Source of the DNA: Bacteroidota bacterium
GTDB lineage: Bacteria; Bacteroidota; Bacteroidia; JAHEXY01
DNA: 64,000 nt
Assembly (NCBI GenBank): GCA_023251875.1
Contig: JAHEXY010000001.1
Span: 558,001 to 622,000, forward strand
Reading direction: 5' to 3'
Shown here: positions 10,113 through 18,836 of the stretch, one piece after another
Position numbering within the stretch: position 1 is the first letter of the stretch
How the letters are laid out: every line of letters starts with the position of its first letter
The notes under the pieces: model-generated
What the model was told of the DNA's origin: nothing
Databases searched by the model: none
The model's input: the letters and a program-made list of their open reading frames with translations, nothing else
Position numbers and translations under genes: made by a program

Positions 10113-10183
10113 GGCTTCGAGAACCTCAGCCAACCTGTGAACTGATGCAGATCTTATTGTATTCGGGTGATTGAGGTTCTCGA
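10113..10183. repeat. Palindromic repeat 3 nt after the hemA stop
   Basis: CGAGAACCTCAGCC (10118-10131) pairs with GATTGAGGTTCTCG (10169-10182), 12 of 14 bases. The left arm with its flank, GGCTTCGAGAACCTCAGCC, is almost identical to the reverse complement of the right arm of the element after clpX (17961-17980). It may act as a terminator-like hairpin or be a REP-like dispersed element. Confidence 0.6.
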
Positions 10184-10185
10184 TA

Positions 10186-11442
10186 TCACGAAAGGTTAAA
10201 TATCTTTCTAAACGTATCCACAGGCGATTCTTGCATATCAGGTTCTAATGCAAAATTTCTGATACTTTTTAAAGGTTGGCGCGAAACATTACGCATTAAG
10301 CGATGTGCAAATTTTTGAAGTAATTCAATTTGTTGTTCGTTTAAATCCCCCATTTTTGGTAATAACCATTTTAATTCGTCTGCTTTTATTTGGTTGAGAT
10401 TTTCGCAGTAAGCAGAAATAACAGGAGATACTTTATGGGTTTCCATCCATTCATCAAAACGATCAGCTTCATCACTTACAATTTCAATGGCAGCAGGAAT
10501 CGATTCTTCTCTTGCCAATAAATTAGTATATGAAAGTTGTTTCAAATCGTCCAAATCAAATAAAGTAATATGGGGCACTTTTTTAAGGATGGGATTAAAA
10601 TTGCGAGGCATACCCAAATCAATAAGCAGTAAATGATTGGGAAAACTAAAACCAAATTCATGTCTTGGGCATTTTTGTCCTGACATCTCTTGGTTATTGA
10701 AAAGATTTACTTCAGTTTCTGTACTGCCAATAATTACTGAAACTTTATTTAAAATGGTATGAATATCTTTTACGCAAATGGGTTTGGCATTGTATTCATT
10801 TGCTGTTGCTAATGCTCTTTCAAAATCATGACTGGCAATATATAATTCACCAACATTGTCTTTCGAAAATATTTTAGCACTTACTTCAGCCATTTTTCCT
10901 GTACCAATTAAAAGAACTGTTTTATCATTTAGGCTTCCCAAATTTTCTTGAGCCAAATCAAATGCAATGGCTGATACAGAGGTAGAATTTCTTCCAATAG
11001 CCGTTTCTGTGCGTACACGTTTGCCTGTTAAAATTGATCGTTTAATTAATTCATCTAAAACCGGACCAATAGTACCTTCTTCTTTAGCCAGTTCATAAGC
11101 CTGACGAATTTGACCAATAATTTGGTGTTCGCCTATTGCTTGAGATTCAAGACCAGCGGAGGTATGAAACAAATGTAATGCTGCTTGTTCAGTAGTTTCA
11201 AAAATATCTAGGTAATCATGTATTCCGGCAAAACCATCAAAATAATTTAAAATTGGTTTTAACGAAGGTCCATAAATATAGATAGCAGTCCTGTTACAGG
11301 TAGAAAGTACAAAAGCTTCATCGCAATCACACATTAAACTTTGTAATAAAGTTTTAACATGAGGTTGCTTAAGAGATACTTTTTCTCTTAAATGAATGGG
11401 CGCTTTTTGATGACTAAGTTCTACTGCAAGAATCTGATTCAT
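10186..11442 (-). CDS. hemA: Glutamyl-tRNA reductase
   Basis: HemA reduces the glutamate of Glu-tRNA to glutamate-1-semialdehyde with NADPH, the first committed step of C5 tetrapyrrole synthesis. The 418-residue product has the catalytic Cys in VLSTCNR (Cys49), the signature FHTSAGLESQAIGEHQIIGQ, an NADPH-binding Rossmann motif VLLIGTGKMAE, IDLGMPRNFNP, and a C-terminal helical dimerisation region. The length is normal for the family. It starts at an ATG whose first base lies only about 5 nt from a -7-like box, implying a very short leader. A palindromic element begins 3 nt after the stop codon. Other heme genes are not present in the window. Confidence 0.95.
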   Translation of the reverse strand: MNQILAVELSHQKAPIHLREKVSLKQPHVKTLLQSLMCDCDEAFVLSTCNRTAIYIYGPSLKPILNYFDGFAGIHDYLDIFETTEQAALHLFHTSAGLESQAIGEHQIIGQIRQAYELAKEEGTIGPVLDELIKRSILTGKRVRTETAIGRNSTSVSAIAFDLAQENLGSLNDKTVLLIGTGKMAEVSAKIFSKDNVGELYIASHDFERALATANEYNAKPICVKDIHTILNKVSVIIGSTETEVNLFNNQEMSGQKCPRHEFGFSFPNHLLLIDLGMPRNFNPILKKVPHITLFDLDDLKQLSYTNLLAREESIPAAIEIVSDEADRFDEWMETHKVSPVISAYCENLNQIKADELKWLLPKMGDLNEQQIELLQKFAHRLMRNVSRQPLKSIRNFALEPDMQESPVDTFRKIFNLS

Positions 11443-11446
11443 GATG

Positions 11447-11454
11447 CAAAAATA
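11447..11454 (-). promoter_or_regulatory. Candidate -7 box of hemA
   Basis: Minus-strand TATTTTTG matches TAnnTTTG and ends 5 nt before the hemA ATG. If used, the mRNA would be leaderless or nearly so. Confidence 0.3.
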
Positions 11455-11570
11455 ATCATTTTATTAAGTCTTGAAATGATTACCATCAGTTTTATAACTA
11501 ATTTTTGTCATTATCAGTATAATCAATAGAATAGAAAATACATTTGTTATTAATCCTTCTTTTTTGTTCA

Positions 11571-11578
11571 TATCTTTG
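11571..11578 (+). promoter_or_regulatory. Candidate -7 box of the apbC transcript
   Basis: TATCTTTG matches the Bacteroidota -7 consensus exactly, in the divergent region between hemA and apbC. It lies about 255 nt before the apbC ATG, so the leader would contain the whole repeat block at 11588-11832. Confidence 0.4.
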
Positions 11579-11587
11579 TGGGGGATT

Positions 11588-11832
11588 AAAAATTGCAACA
11601 TTGGAAAATTGAAAAATTAGGATGGTGACTAATGTTATTTAAGTGTAAAATGAAGTAGGAGAGTCATTCCGAACTTGTTTCGGAATCTTTAAAATATAGG
11701 AAGATGCTGAAAAATTCAGCATGACGCAGTATGACAGAGTAGATTTAACTTGATAAATAATAGCCATAATTTAATTTTTAAATTTTCCAATCTTCCAATT
11801 TTTCAATTTGTAATCTTTTAATTTTTCAATTG
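11588..11832. repeat. Nested palindromes and word repeats in the hemA-apbC gap
   Basis: The 391-bp gene-free interval 11443-11833 is mostly repeat. Two perfect 8-bp-arm palindromes sit in tandem: ATTCCGAA-5-TTCGGAAT (11666-11686) and ATGCTGAA-3-TTCAGCAT (11704-11722). They are bracketed by AT-rich words of opposite orientation: GGAAAATTGAAAAATTAGG near 11602 and runs of CCAATTTTTCAATTTG near 11785-11832. The core resembles intergenic repeats I know from other Bacteroidota genomes. Confidence 0.65.
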
Positions 11833-11833
11833 C

Positions 11834-12934
11834 ATGAGCATAACAAAAGATAAAGTTCTCGAAGCCTTAAAAAATGTTGACGATCCTGATTTGCATAAGG
11901 ATATTGTTACACTGGGTATGGTTAAGGATGTGGAAATTGATGGTAAAAAAGTAAATTTTACTGTTGAACTTACTACTCCTGCTTGCCCTATGAAAGAAGT
12001 AATTCATCGGGCTTGTGTAAATGCCATTACATATTATGTTGATAAAGAAGCTGAGGTAAATGTGAATATGACGGCAAGAGTAACTACTCAGCAAAATGGC
12101 AATAAAGAAGTAATGTTACCCAATGTAAAAAATGTAATTGCAATTGCTTCCGGAAAAGGAGGTGTGGGTAAATCTACTATTGCAGCTAATTTGGCTGTAG
12201 CTTTATCAAAAATGGGCGCAAAGGTAGGCTTGGTCGATGCCGATATTTACGGACCATCCATTCCAACTATGTTTGATGTGGTTCACGAAAAACCCGGGGC
12301 AACTATTATCAATGAAAAACAATACATGCTTCCGGTTGAAAGTTATGGAATAAAAGTGCTGTCAATTGGATTTTTTGCTCCACCTAGTCAAGCGATACCA
12401 TGGAGAGGACCAATGGCTTCAAAAGCATTGCGACAAATGTTTTCAGATGCTTATTGGGGAGAGATAGATTATATGGTAGTTGATTTACCTCCGGGCACAG
12501 GAGATATTCATCTTACATTTGTTTCGGCAGTACCTATAACAGGTGCTGTAATTGTTACTACCCCACAAGAAGTAGCTTTGGCCGATGCGCGTAAAGCACT
12601 TTCTATGTTTCAAATGCCTGCTGTTAATGTTCCCGTTTTAGGGATAGTTGAGAATATGGCTTATTTTACTCCTGAAGAATTACCCAACAATAAGTATTAT
12701 TTATTTGGAAAAGAAGGAGGAAAACAATTGGCTGAGAGTGCTAACCTTCCTTTACTTGGGCAAATTCCGATTGTGCAAAGTATACGCGAAGCCGGTGATG
12801 CCGGAAGACCTGCGGTGATGCAAGATGGAAGTATTTCTTCCATTGCATTTATGGAAATGGCACAAAACATAGCACAACAAATAGCCATAAAAAATGCCGC
12901 ATCTCCATTGGTAAGTAATATTACACCTAATTAA
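11834..12934 (+). CDS. apbC: Iron-sulfur cluster carrier, Mrp/NBP35 family ATPase
   Basis: ApbC/Mrp binds and transfers [4Fe-4S] clusters to apoproteins in the cytosol. The 366 residues comprise an N-terminal MIP18 (DUF59) domain (about 1-85; DPDLHKDIVTLGMV, TTPACPMKE). The rest is a P-loop ATPase with the deviant Walker A SGKGGVGKST (about residue 107 on), DADIYGPSIP, and VVDLPPGTGDIHL. The conserved CxxC of many Mrp proteins is not obvious in the C-terminal part. The NifU-like gene follows after 6 bp, so the pair is likely one transcription unit for cluster assembly and delivery. The ATG at 11834 directly precedes the DUF59 domain. Confidence 0.93.
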   Translation: MSITKDKVLEALKNVDDPDLHKDIVTLGMVKDVEIDGKKVNFTVELTTPACPMKEVIHRACVNAITYYVDKEAEVNVNMTARVTTQQNGNKEVMLPNVKNVIAIASGKGGVGKSTIAANLAVALSKMGAKVGLVDADIYGPSIPTMFDVVHEKPGATIINEKQYMLPVESYGIKVLSIGFFAPPSQAIPWRGPMASKALRQMFSDAYWGEIDYMVVDLPPGTGDIHLTFVSAVPITGAVIVTTPQEVALADARKALSMFQMPAVNVPVLGIVENMAYFTPEELPNNKYYLFGKEGGKQLAESANLPLLGQIPIVQSIREAGDAGRPAVMQDGSISSIAFMEMAQNIAQQIAIKNAASPLVSNITPN

Positions 12935-12940
12935 TTTCTC

Positions 12941-13186
12941 ATGACGCTTACGCAACAACATCCATTGGTTACTAAAGTAGAAGAAATTCTCGATCGTTTG
13001 CGACCCTATTTACAAAAAGATGATGGCGATATTGAGTTGGTAGAAATTACCAATGCGAATGTGGTAAAGCTTCGCTTTCTAGGTACCTGTAGTTGCTGTA
13101 ACATGAGCGCCATGACTTTTAAAGCCAGTATTGAAGAATCAGTAAAGAGCGTTGATGCTGAGATTAAAGGAGTGGAGATTGTGTAA
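12941..13186 (+). CDS. NifU C-terminal-domain iron-sulfur scaffold
   Basis: An 81-residue single-domain protein of the NifU-C/NfuA type (VEEILDRLRPYLQKDDGDIELVEI ... VKLRFLGTCSCCNMSAMTFKASIE). The CxxC that holds the bridging [4Fe-4S] cluster is present as C-S-C-C, with an additional Cys between the two expected ones (about residues 49-52). It follows apbC by 6 bp, which fits a scaffold-carrier pair. The start is an ATG at 12941. The family is confident; whether the extra Cys matters is unknown. Confidence 0.9.
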   Translation: MTLTQQHPLVTKVEEILDRLRPYLQKDDGDIELVEITNANVVKLRFLGTCSCCNMSAMTFKASIEESVKSVDAEIKGVEIV

Positions 13187-13430
13187 AAAGTCAATTACAA
13201 ATTATTTGCAATAATAACGGATATATTTTCTTTTGCAATCTCAACACTAAAAACTATTATGAGTATCAAAAAGAAATGATTACTTGATATTACAGGTTTT
13301 TAGAATTGAAGGATTAATTTTTTGTCGATCAATAAAAATTATTCTGCTTGGTAATAAACAGCACCATCGTAATTTAAATAATAATATTTTCACATTAGCT
13401 AATCACCTCATCAGCTAATTTGCTAATCAC

Positions 13431-14285
13431 TTAACTTTTCTGTTTAATCAAAGGAAATATTACTCCAACAAGAAAATTTGTTTGAATAAATTCAAAGTGC
13501 TGTTGGGCTTTGTCTGTAGTAAATTCAGTTGTTCTTATATCAGGCATATTTATATAACCTGCCTTTATTTCTGATTGCAAAAAGAAATATTTGAAGAATG
13601 TAATATTTAATCCTGCCTTTGCGTCTAAACCAAATCCTGCTAAATGAAATTGATCATTTCTTTTATAATTTAAAAGTGTTGCATCTGTTCTGGGAAGCAA
13701 TGCTCCGGCTCCAACCCCTATTGTTGTGTTAATATCAATATTCAAATGCGTCAGTTTTTTTAAATTGATAATATTATCAAAACGATCTAGTTCAGTATTG
13801 ATATAATTAAGTCCGTTGGTATGTTCAAAAGCTAAAAAGCTTCTTGTTATGTAAAGGTCATCATTATTATAGGTGCCATCATATACAGTTCCTGAATTGC
13901 TAATATATCCGCTAATTTTAACCGTTTGATTTTGCTGCATTACATATTTCATATGGTCTACACCCAATGAAATATCATAATGTTTGCTAAAAAAATATCC
14001 TATTTTACAATTGGTCTGTGGGATAGATATTTTGTTAAGGGTAAAATAGGGGTCAATTCCAAATGGCGTTTGCCTATCTTTAGCCACTACATTAAATAAA
14101 GTAAAATCGTAATTATTGCCTTTGAATCGAATATCTGAATCGGTAAAATAGCCTCTGTTCCATCCCCAAAAAATGTAAAATTTACCTTTAAATGATTTAT
14201 TTGGATAAAGAGTTGGGCCTACCTCTTGAGTAAAAGCATTTATTGTAATAATTGATAGTATAAAAAGTATCGCAATTTTTTTCAT
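13431..14285 (-). CDS. Putative outer-membrane beta-barrel protein
   Basis: A 284-residue protein with a clear signal peptide (MKKIAILFILSIITINAFTQE). The body has alternating aromatic/polar strands (GKFYIFWGWNRGYF, YDISLGVDHMKYVM, FFLQSEIKAGYINMP) and ends in a strand-like LVGVIFPLIKQKS. This pattern suits an 8-12 strand barrel. I do not recognise a named family. It is convergent with the NifU gene; the 244 bp between them carry only AT-rich sequence and short GCTAAT-type words near 13395-13430. The function is unknown. Confidence 0.7.
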   Translation of the reverse strand: MKKIAILFILSIITINAFTQEVGPTLYPNKSFKGKFYIFWGWNRGYFTDSDIRFKGNNYDFTLFNVVAKDRQTPFGIDPYFTLNKISIPQTNCKIGYFFSKHYDISLGVDHMKYVMQQNQTVKISGYISNSGTVYDGTYNNDDLYITRSFLAFEHTNGLNYINTELDRFDNIINLKKLTHLNIDINTTIGVGAGALLPRTDATLLNYKRNDQFHLAGFGLDAKAGLNITFFKYFFLQSEIKAGYINMPDIRTTEFTTDKAQQHFEFIQTNFLVGVIFPLIKQKS

Positions 14286-14395
14286 CCCTTCCCTTTTTTA
14301 AATTTTGCGCAATTTATTGTTTTTTGGTAGATAAATTTATATGTCTATTCAATTATTCTATTGCCTGTAATAGTCATATTTGCTTAAAACTTTCG

Positions 14396-14403
14396 TATCT
14401 TTG
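14396..14403 (+). promoter_or_regulatory. Candidate -7 box of tig
   Basis: TATCTTTG, an exact TAnnTTTG match, lies 40 bp before the tig ATG in the divergent gap with the 13431-14285 gene. It would drive tig and possibly clpP-clpX. Confidence 0.45.
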
Positions 14404-14443
14404 CAAACTGTTTTTCGAAAAATAAATTAATATTGATACTGTT

Positions 14444-15805
14444 ATGAACATTGTTAAAGAGAACATTGACGAATTAAATGCCTTATTAAAAGTAAAATTA
14501 ACCCCTCAAGATTATCAACCACAAATTGAAAAATCATTAAAAGATTACCAAAGAAAAGTGCAAATGCCTGGTTTTAGGCCGGGTAAAGTTCCCAAAGATT
14601 TACTAAAAAAAATGTATGGTAAAACCATTAAAGTTGAAGAAGTAAATCGTTTGTTGGTAGAAAATGTACATGCTTATTTAACAGATAATAAGATAGATAT
14701 TCTTGGCAATCCTTTGCCAAAGATGGAAAATTCAAATGGTATTGACTGGGATCAACCACTTGAATATGAATTTTTATATGAATTGGGTTTAGCACCTAGT
14801 TTTGATGCTACTTTACCTAAATACGAATTCTCCTATTACAAAATTGTTGCCGATGATGAGGCTATAGAAACTACCATTAGTCGCTTAAGACGTTCTTATG
14901 GTAAAATGATTAATCCGGAAGCTGCTGAAGCGGGAGATGTGATTTTAGGCCAATTTCAAGAATTGGATGAAAACAACAATCCTAAAGAAGAAGGTGTTGT
15001 TCATTCTACTTCTGTAGCCACAGATTTTATTAAAGATGAAACGCAAAAAAATAAATTTTTAGGCTTAAAAAAAGGAGATACACTCAATTTAAATCCTAAA
15101 GAAGTTTTTGCAAATGCTACTGATAGAACAGCTATGCTTGGTATCACAGCCGAAAAGGACGAAACTTTAAGCCCTAATTTTTTATTTACTGTTGAAAATG
15201 TAAATAGAATTGAATTGGCTGAATTAAATCAGGAATTATTTGATAAATATTTTGGAGCAGGAGTTGCCAACACTGAAGAAGAATTTAGAGCTAAATTAAA
15301 AGAAGCTACTGAAAAAAGTTTAACTACCCATAGCGATAGAAAATTGTATGACGAAGTGTATGAAAAATTACTTTCAGATATTCAATTTTCTCTTCCCGAA
15401 GATTTCTTGAAAAGATGGTTAATGGCTACCAATGAAAAACAATTAACTAGAGAACAAGTGGAGGCAGAATTTGATAAATCTAAAAAAGCACTTCGTTGGC
15501 AGTTAATAGAAGGAAAAATAATTGAAAACAATAAAATTACTGTAACTGAAGATGAAGTAAAAGAACAAGCTAAATTAGATGTGAAATATTATTGGGAAAG
15601 ATATTATGGCGCAAACGGATTAGCAGATGAACAATTGGATGCTCTTGCTAAAAATGTTATGCAAAATAAAGAAGAAGTTAAACGCATTTACGATCGTTTG
15701 TATGATCTTAATATGCTTGAATTATTTAAGACTACATTTAAATTAAATGAGAAAGAAACAACTTATAAGGAGTTTTTAGATCTCACTAAAAACAATTCAA
15801 AATAA
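14444..15805 (+). CDS. tig: Trigger factor, ribosome-associated chaperone/peptidyl-prolyl isomerase
   Basis: Trigger factor binds ribosomal protein uL23 at the exit tunnel and shields nascent chains. The 453-residue product has the ribosome-binding signature GFRPGKVPKDLLKKMYG (about residues 43-59). The middle of the protein (about 150-250) is very divergent from the FKBP-type PPIase domain, as is usual in Bacteroidota. A helical C-terminal substrate cradle follows (EEEFRAKLKEATEKSL onward). It lies upstream of clpP and clpX in the usual tig-clpP-clpX order. A strong hairpin after tig suggests at least partial termination before clpP. Confidence 0.94.
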   Translation: MNIVKENIDELNALLKVKLTPQDYQPQIEKSLKDYQRKVQMPGFRPGKVPKDLLKKMYGKTIKVEEVNRLLVENVHAYLTDNKIDILGNPLPKMENSNGIDWDQPLEYEFLYELGLAPSFDATLPKYEFSYYKIVADDEAIETTISRLRRSYGKMINPEAAEAGDVILGQFQELDENNNPKEEGVVHSTSVATDFIKDETQKNKFLGLKKGDTLNLNPKEVFANATDRTAMLGITAEKDETLSPNFLFTVENVNRIELAELNQELFDKYFGAGVANTEEEFRAKLKEATEKSLTTHSDRKLYDEVYEKLLSDIQFSLPEDFLKRWLMATNEKQLTREQVEAEFDKSKKALRWQLIEGKIIENNKITVTEDEVKEQAKLDVKYYWERYYGANGLADEQLDALAKNVMQNKEEVKRIYDRLYDLNMLELFKTTFKLNEKETTYKEFLDLTKNNSK

Positions 15806-15808
15806 AAC

Positions 15809-15838
15809 AAAAGGGAAGCTAAACACTTCCCTTTTTTT
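15809..15838 (+). terminator. Intrinsic terminator after tig
   Basis: AAAAGGGAAG-CTAAACA-CTTCCC followed by seven T: a six-bp GC-containing stem, extended by A:T pairs, begins 4 nt after the tig stop. This is a textbook Rho-independent terminator shape. Confidence 0.85.
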
Positions 15839-15970
15839 ATTGTAATAATCTCCATTATAAAAATTAATCAAGCAATTTCTTTGTATGCATATAGGATTAT
15901 TCAAATAATTGTTATTTTGTGCCCTCACTAAAAACTAACAATAATTAACCAACAACTAATAAAAAATAAT

Positions 15971-16651
15971 ATGTTTGAAAAAGAAATGCAAAAAGAGTTT
16001 AGAAGCTACGCTACTAAACACAGAGGAATTAGCAGTTTAACGCTGGATAATTACAATTCAGTGCACGCTAACTACATCAGTCCCACAATTATAGAAGAAA
16101 GACAGCTAAATATTGCAACCATGGACGTTTTTTCACGTTTAATGATGGACAGAATCATTTTCTTGGGCGTACCTATTAATGATTATGTAGCCAATATTAT
16201 TCAAGCACAACTGTTGTTCTTGGAGTCTGTTGATGCTAAAAGCGACATACAAATTTATTTAAACTCTCCCGGTGGTGGAGTTTATGCAGGTTTGGGAATA
16301 TATGATACCATGCAATATATAGCCCCAAGCGTAGCAACAATTTGTACAGGTATGGCCGCATCAATGGCTGCAGTTCTTCTTTGTGCAGGAGCAAAAGGCA
16401 AACGTACCGCCTTAAAACATGCAAGGGTGATGATTCATCAGCCATTGGGTGGAGCGGAAGGCCAAGCCTCGGATATTGAGATTACAGCTAGGGAAATCCA
16501 AAAGCTCAAAAAAGAGCTTTATGAAATTATTGCCTCTCATAGCAACCAGCCTTACGAAAAGGTATGGAAAGATAGCGATCGTGATTATTGGATGATTGCT
16601 TCTGAAGCTAAAGAGTACGGAATGATTGATGAGGTTCTGGTTAAAAAGTAA
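15971..16651 (+). CDS. clpP: ATP-dependent Clp protease proteolytic subunit
   Basis: ClpP forms the tetradecameric serine protease chamber fed by ClpX. The 226-residue product has the triad in the usual context: Ser131 in GMAASMAA, His156 in MIHQPLGG, and Asp205 in DRDYWM. The substrate-binding loop NSPGGGVYAG is intact. The N-terminus is some 20-25 residues longer than the mature E. coli protein and may be removed autocatalytically. It lies 24 bp upstream of clpX, clearly one unit. Confidence 0.96.
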   Translation: MFEKEMQKEFRSYATKHRGISSLTLDNYNSVHANYISPTIIEERQLNIATMDVFSRLMMDRIIFLGVPINDYVANIIQAQLLFLESVDAKSDIQIYLNSPGGGVYAGLGIYDTMQYIAPSVATICTGMAASMAAVLLCAGAKGKRTALKHARVMIHQPLGGAEGQASDIEITAREIQKLKKELYEIIASHSNQPYEKVWKDSDRDYWMIASEAKEYGMIDEVLVKK

Positions 16652-16675
16652 GAAAACTTTAAACCTAAAAAATCT

Positions 16676-17929
16676 ATGGCTATGCTTAACAAGGAAAACA
16701 TCAGTTGTTCCTTTTGTGGAAGAACAAAAAGAGAAACCGCAATTCTTATTGCCGGGCTTAATGCCCATATTTGTGAAGTGTGCATTGCACAAGCACAAAA
16801 TATAATTAGAGAAGAATTAAGTGATAAAAAAGACAGGCAAGTGCATAACAGCTTAAATCTTTTAAAGCCTAGAGAAATAAAAAAATACCTCGATGAATAT
16901 GTAATTGGTCAAGATTCTGCTAAAAAAGTATTGTCGGTAGCCGTTTATAATCACTATAAACGTGTAGCGCAATTACAGCAAATGCAAAGGGCCGATGAAA
17001 CAGAAATTGAAAAATCAAATGTAATAATGGCTGGCGAAACCGGAACGGGCAAAACTTTATTAGCCCGTTCTATTGCCCGTCTTTTAAATGTGCCTTTTTG
17101 TATTGCTGATGCTACTGTACTTACAGAAGCCGGTTATGTAGGCGAAGATGTTGAAACAGTTTTAACACGTTTACTACAGGCTGCAGATTATGATGTAAAA
17201 GCTGCTGAAAGAGGTATTGTTTATATTGATGAAATAGATAAAATTGCGCGTAAGAGTGATAATCCTTCTATTACAAGAGATGTATCAGGAGAAGGCGTTC
17301 AGCAGGGATTGTTAAAGTTATTAGAAGGTTCAGTTGTTAATGTGCCCCCTCAAGGTGGTAGAAAACATCCCGATCAAAAAATGATTAGTTTGGATACACG
17401 AAACATTCTTTTCATTTGTGGAGGAGCATTTGATGGCATCGATAAAAAAATAGCACGCAGAATGCAAACCCAAGTAATTGGATATGCTTCAAAAGAAAAA
17501 GAAGATAAAGTAGATAAAGAAAATCTTATACAGTATATAAGCCCACAAGATTTGAAAAATTTTGGATTGATTCCTGAATTAATAGGTCGTTTACCTGTAG
17601 TTACCCATCTTGATCCGCTTGATAAATCTACACTCAAAAGAATTCTTTTAGAGCCTAAAAATGCACTTTCAAAGCAATATGTAAAGTTGTTTGAAATGGA
17701 TGGCATTAAATTAGTATTTGATGAAAATGTTTATGATTTTATCGTAAATAAAGCTATGGAATATAAGCTTGGTGCAAGAGGACTTCGTTCAATATGCGAA
17801 GAAATTATGCTTGATGCCATGTTTGATGCACCTTCTGAAGCAGAAACAGGAACTATTCATGTGAATCTTCAATATGCTGAAGAAAAATTTAATATAGCAT
17901 CTTCTAAAAAATTAAAGTTAGCATCATAG
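16676..17929 (+). CDS. clpX: ATP-dependent Clp protease ATP-binding subunit
   Basis: ClpX is the AAA+ unfoldase partner of ClpP. The 417 residues show an N-terminal zinc-binding domain (Cys11, Cys14, Cys33, Cys36), Walker A GETGTGKT (120-127, Glu in place of the common Pro), pore loop GYVGED, Walker [23 protein letters not shown], and the C-terminal sensor II region [12 protein letters not shown]. The protein ends KLKLAS. The ClpP-binding loop, usually IGF, reads VIGYAS. Directly after the stop is a palindromic element, followed by a second copy of the KLKLAS-stop coding sequence (17989-18009). Confidence 0.96.
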   Translation: MAMLNKENISCSFCGRTKRETAILIAGLNAHICEVCIAQAQNIIREELSDKKDRQVHNSLNLLKPREIKKYLDEYVIGQDSAKKVLSVAVYNHYKRVAQLQQMQRADETEIEKSNVIMAGETGTGKTLLARSIARLLNVPFCIADATVLTEAGYVGEDVETVLTRLLQAADYDVKAAERGIVYIDEIDKIARKSDNPSITRDVSGEGVQQGLLKLLEGSVVNVPPQGGRKHPDQKMISLDTRNILFICGGAFDGIDKKIARRMQTQVIGYASKEKEDKVDKENLIQYISPQDLKNFGLIPELIGRLPVVTHLDPLDKSTLKRILLEPKNALSKQYVKLFEMDGIKLVFDENVYDFIVNKAMEYKLGARGLRSICEEIMLDAMFDAPSEAETGTIHVNLQYAEEKFNIASSKKLKLAS

Positions 17930-18009
17930 CTTCGACAAGCTCAGCTACCATGTTATTGGTGGCTGAGGCCCTCGAAGCCACCGTTCGAAAATTGAAATTA
18001 GCTTCTTAA
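17909..18009 (+). repeat. Palindromic element flanked by a duplicated clpX 3' end
   Basis: The last seven codons of clpX, K-L-K-L-A-S-stop (17909-17929), recur 80 bp later (17989-18009). The 21 bases differ at five positions, all third codon positions, so both copies translate identically. Between them is a 59-bp imperfect palindrome: CTTCGA-CAAG-CTCAGC-TACC pairs with GGTG-GCTGAG-GCCC-TCGAAG. The right arm, reversed, matches the element after hemA. The downstream copy is not in frame with clpX. Confidence 0.75.
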
Positions 18010-18132
18010 ATTTTAGTTCAAAGTTTAATAGTTTAAAGTTGGAGAGTTCAATGTTAAGTTAAGAGAGATAAGATTCTTGTCTATTATTTATTTAACACAT
18101 AACTTTGAACCTTGAACTTTTTAACCTTGGAC
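18010..18132. repeat. Inverted word repeats between clpX and the next gene
   Basis: CAAAGTTTAATAGTTTAAAG and GTTCAATGTTAAGTTAAG on the left face AACTTTGAACCTTGAACTTT on the right in opposite sense. The same words occur before tsaB (19510-19536) and hisS (55450-55485). There is no ORF. Confidence 0.5.
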
Positions 18133-18139
18133 CATTCTA

Positions 18140-18745
18140 ATGTTTCTGCGTAGCATAATTATCCTATTTGTATTCGTTTTTATTAGTATTGGGGCTTTTT
18201 CTCAAAACTTTGAAGGGGGCATAATTGTTGGCTTTGCCACTTCGCAATTTTCAGGAGATGATCTGGGTGGTTTTCATAAACCAGGGATGCTTTTTGGTGT
18301 TTATACAGCAACACCCATTGGAAAAAAAAGCATGATGCAATTTGAAATTGAATTTGTTCAAAAAGGCAGTTGGGATCCAAATGGAAAACATAGTAAATAC
18401 AAGCTCAACCTTAATTATGTTGATGCACCTTTGCTTTTAAAATATCCCTATAAAAAATTTATGCTCGAAGCCGGACCTGTATTGGGAACATTAATTAATT
18501 ACACTGAGAAAAGTATTTATGGCGATGTAAATGATACCAGAAAATTTGCCCGTTTTGAATTGGCCGGTATAATAGGATTTGATTATGCATTTTCTGATAG
18601 ATTAATTATTAATGCAAAATATAACAACTCTATTTTACCAGTTCGTAAACATGTTGATGGCGCTACTTACCGATTAAATTGGGGGCAATACAATACTGTT
18701 ATTGAAGTGAGTGTGCATTATAAAATTAAAACGATTAAGAATTAG
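18140..18745 (+). CDS. Small outer-membrane beta-barrel protein (OMP_b-brl type)
   Basis: A 201-residue protein with signal peptide (MFLRSIIILFVFVFISIGAFSQ) and a barrel pattern: GGIIVGFATSQFSGDD, MLFGVYTATPIG, YVDAPLLLKYPYKKFMLEAGPVLG, and the final strand YNTVIEVSVHYKIK. YVDAPLLLKY...GP is typical of the PorT/OMP_b-brl_2-like family found throughout Bacteroidota. No specific ligand can be inferred. It is preceded by word repeats, with no clear promoter box found. Confidence 0.75.
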   Translation: MFLRSIIILFVFVFISIGAFSQNFEGGIIVGFATSQFSGDDLGGFHKPGMLFGVYTATPIGKKSMMQFEIEFVQKGSWDPNGKHSKYKLNLNYVDAPLLLKYPYKKFMLEAGPVLGTLINYTEKSIYGDVNDTRKFARFELAGIIGFDYAFSDRLIINAKYNNSILPVRKHVDGATYRLNWGQYNTVIEVSVHYKIKTIKN

Positions 18746-18836
18746 AAATTGGAAGATTAAAAATTGAAAGATTGGAAAAATTAATTGTGAATTAATTAAT
18801 TACAATTATACAACAGCCCGTATCAAATTTTACCAC

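Noticed and set aside
13187-13430. A small gene or RNA between the NifU-type gene and the barrel gene
   Set aside because: No ORF, cloverleaf or strong hairpin was seen; only AT-rich sequence with short repeated words.
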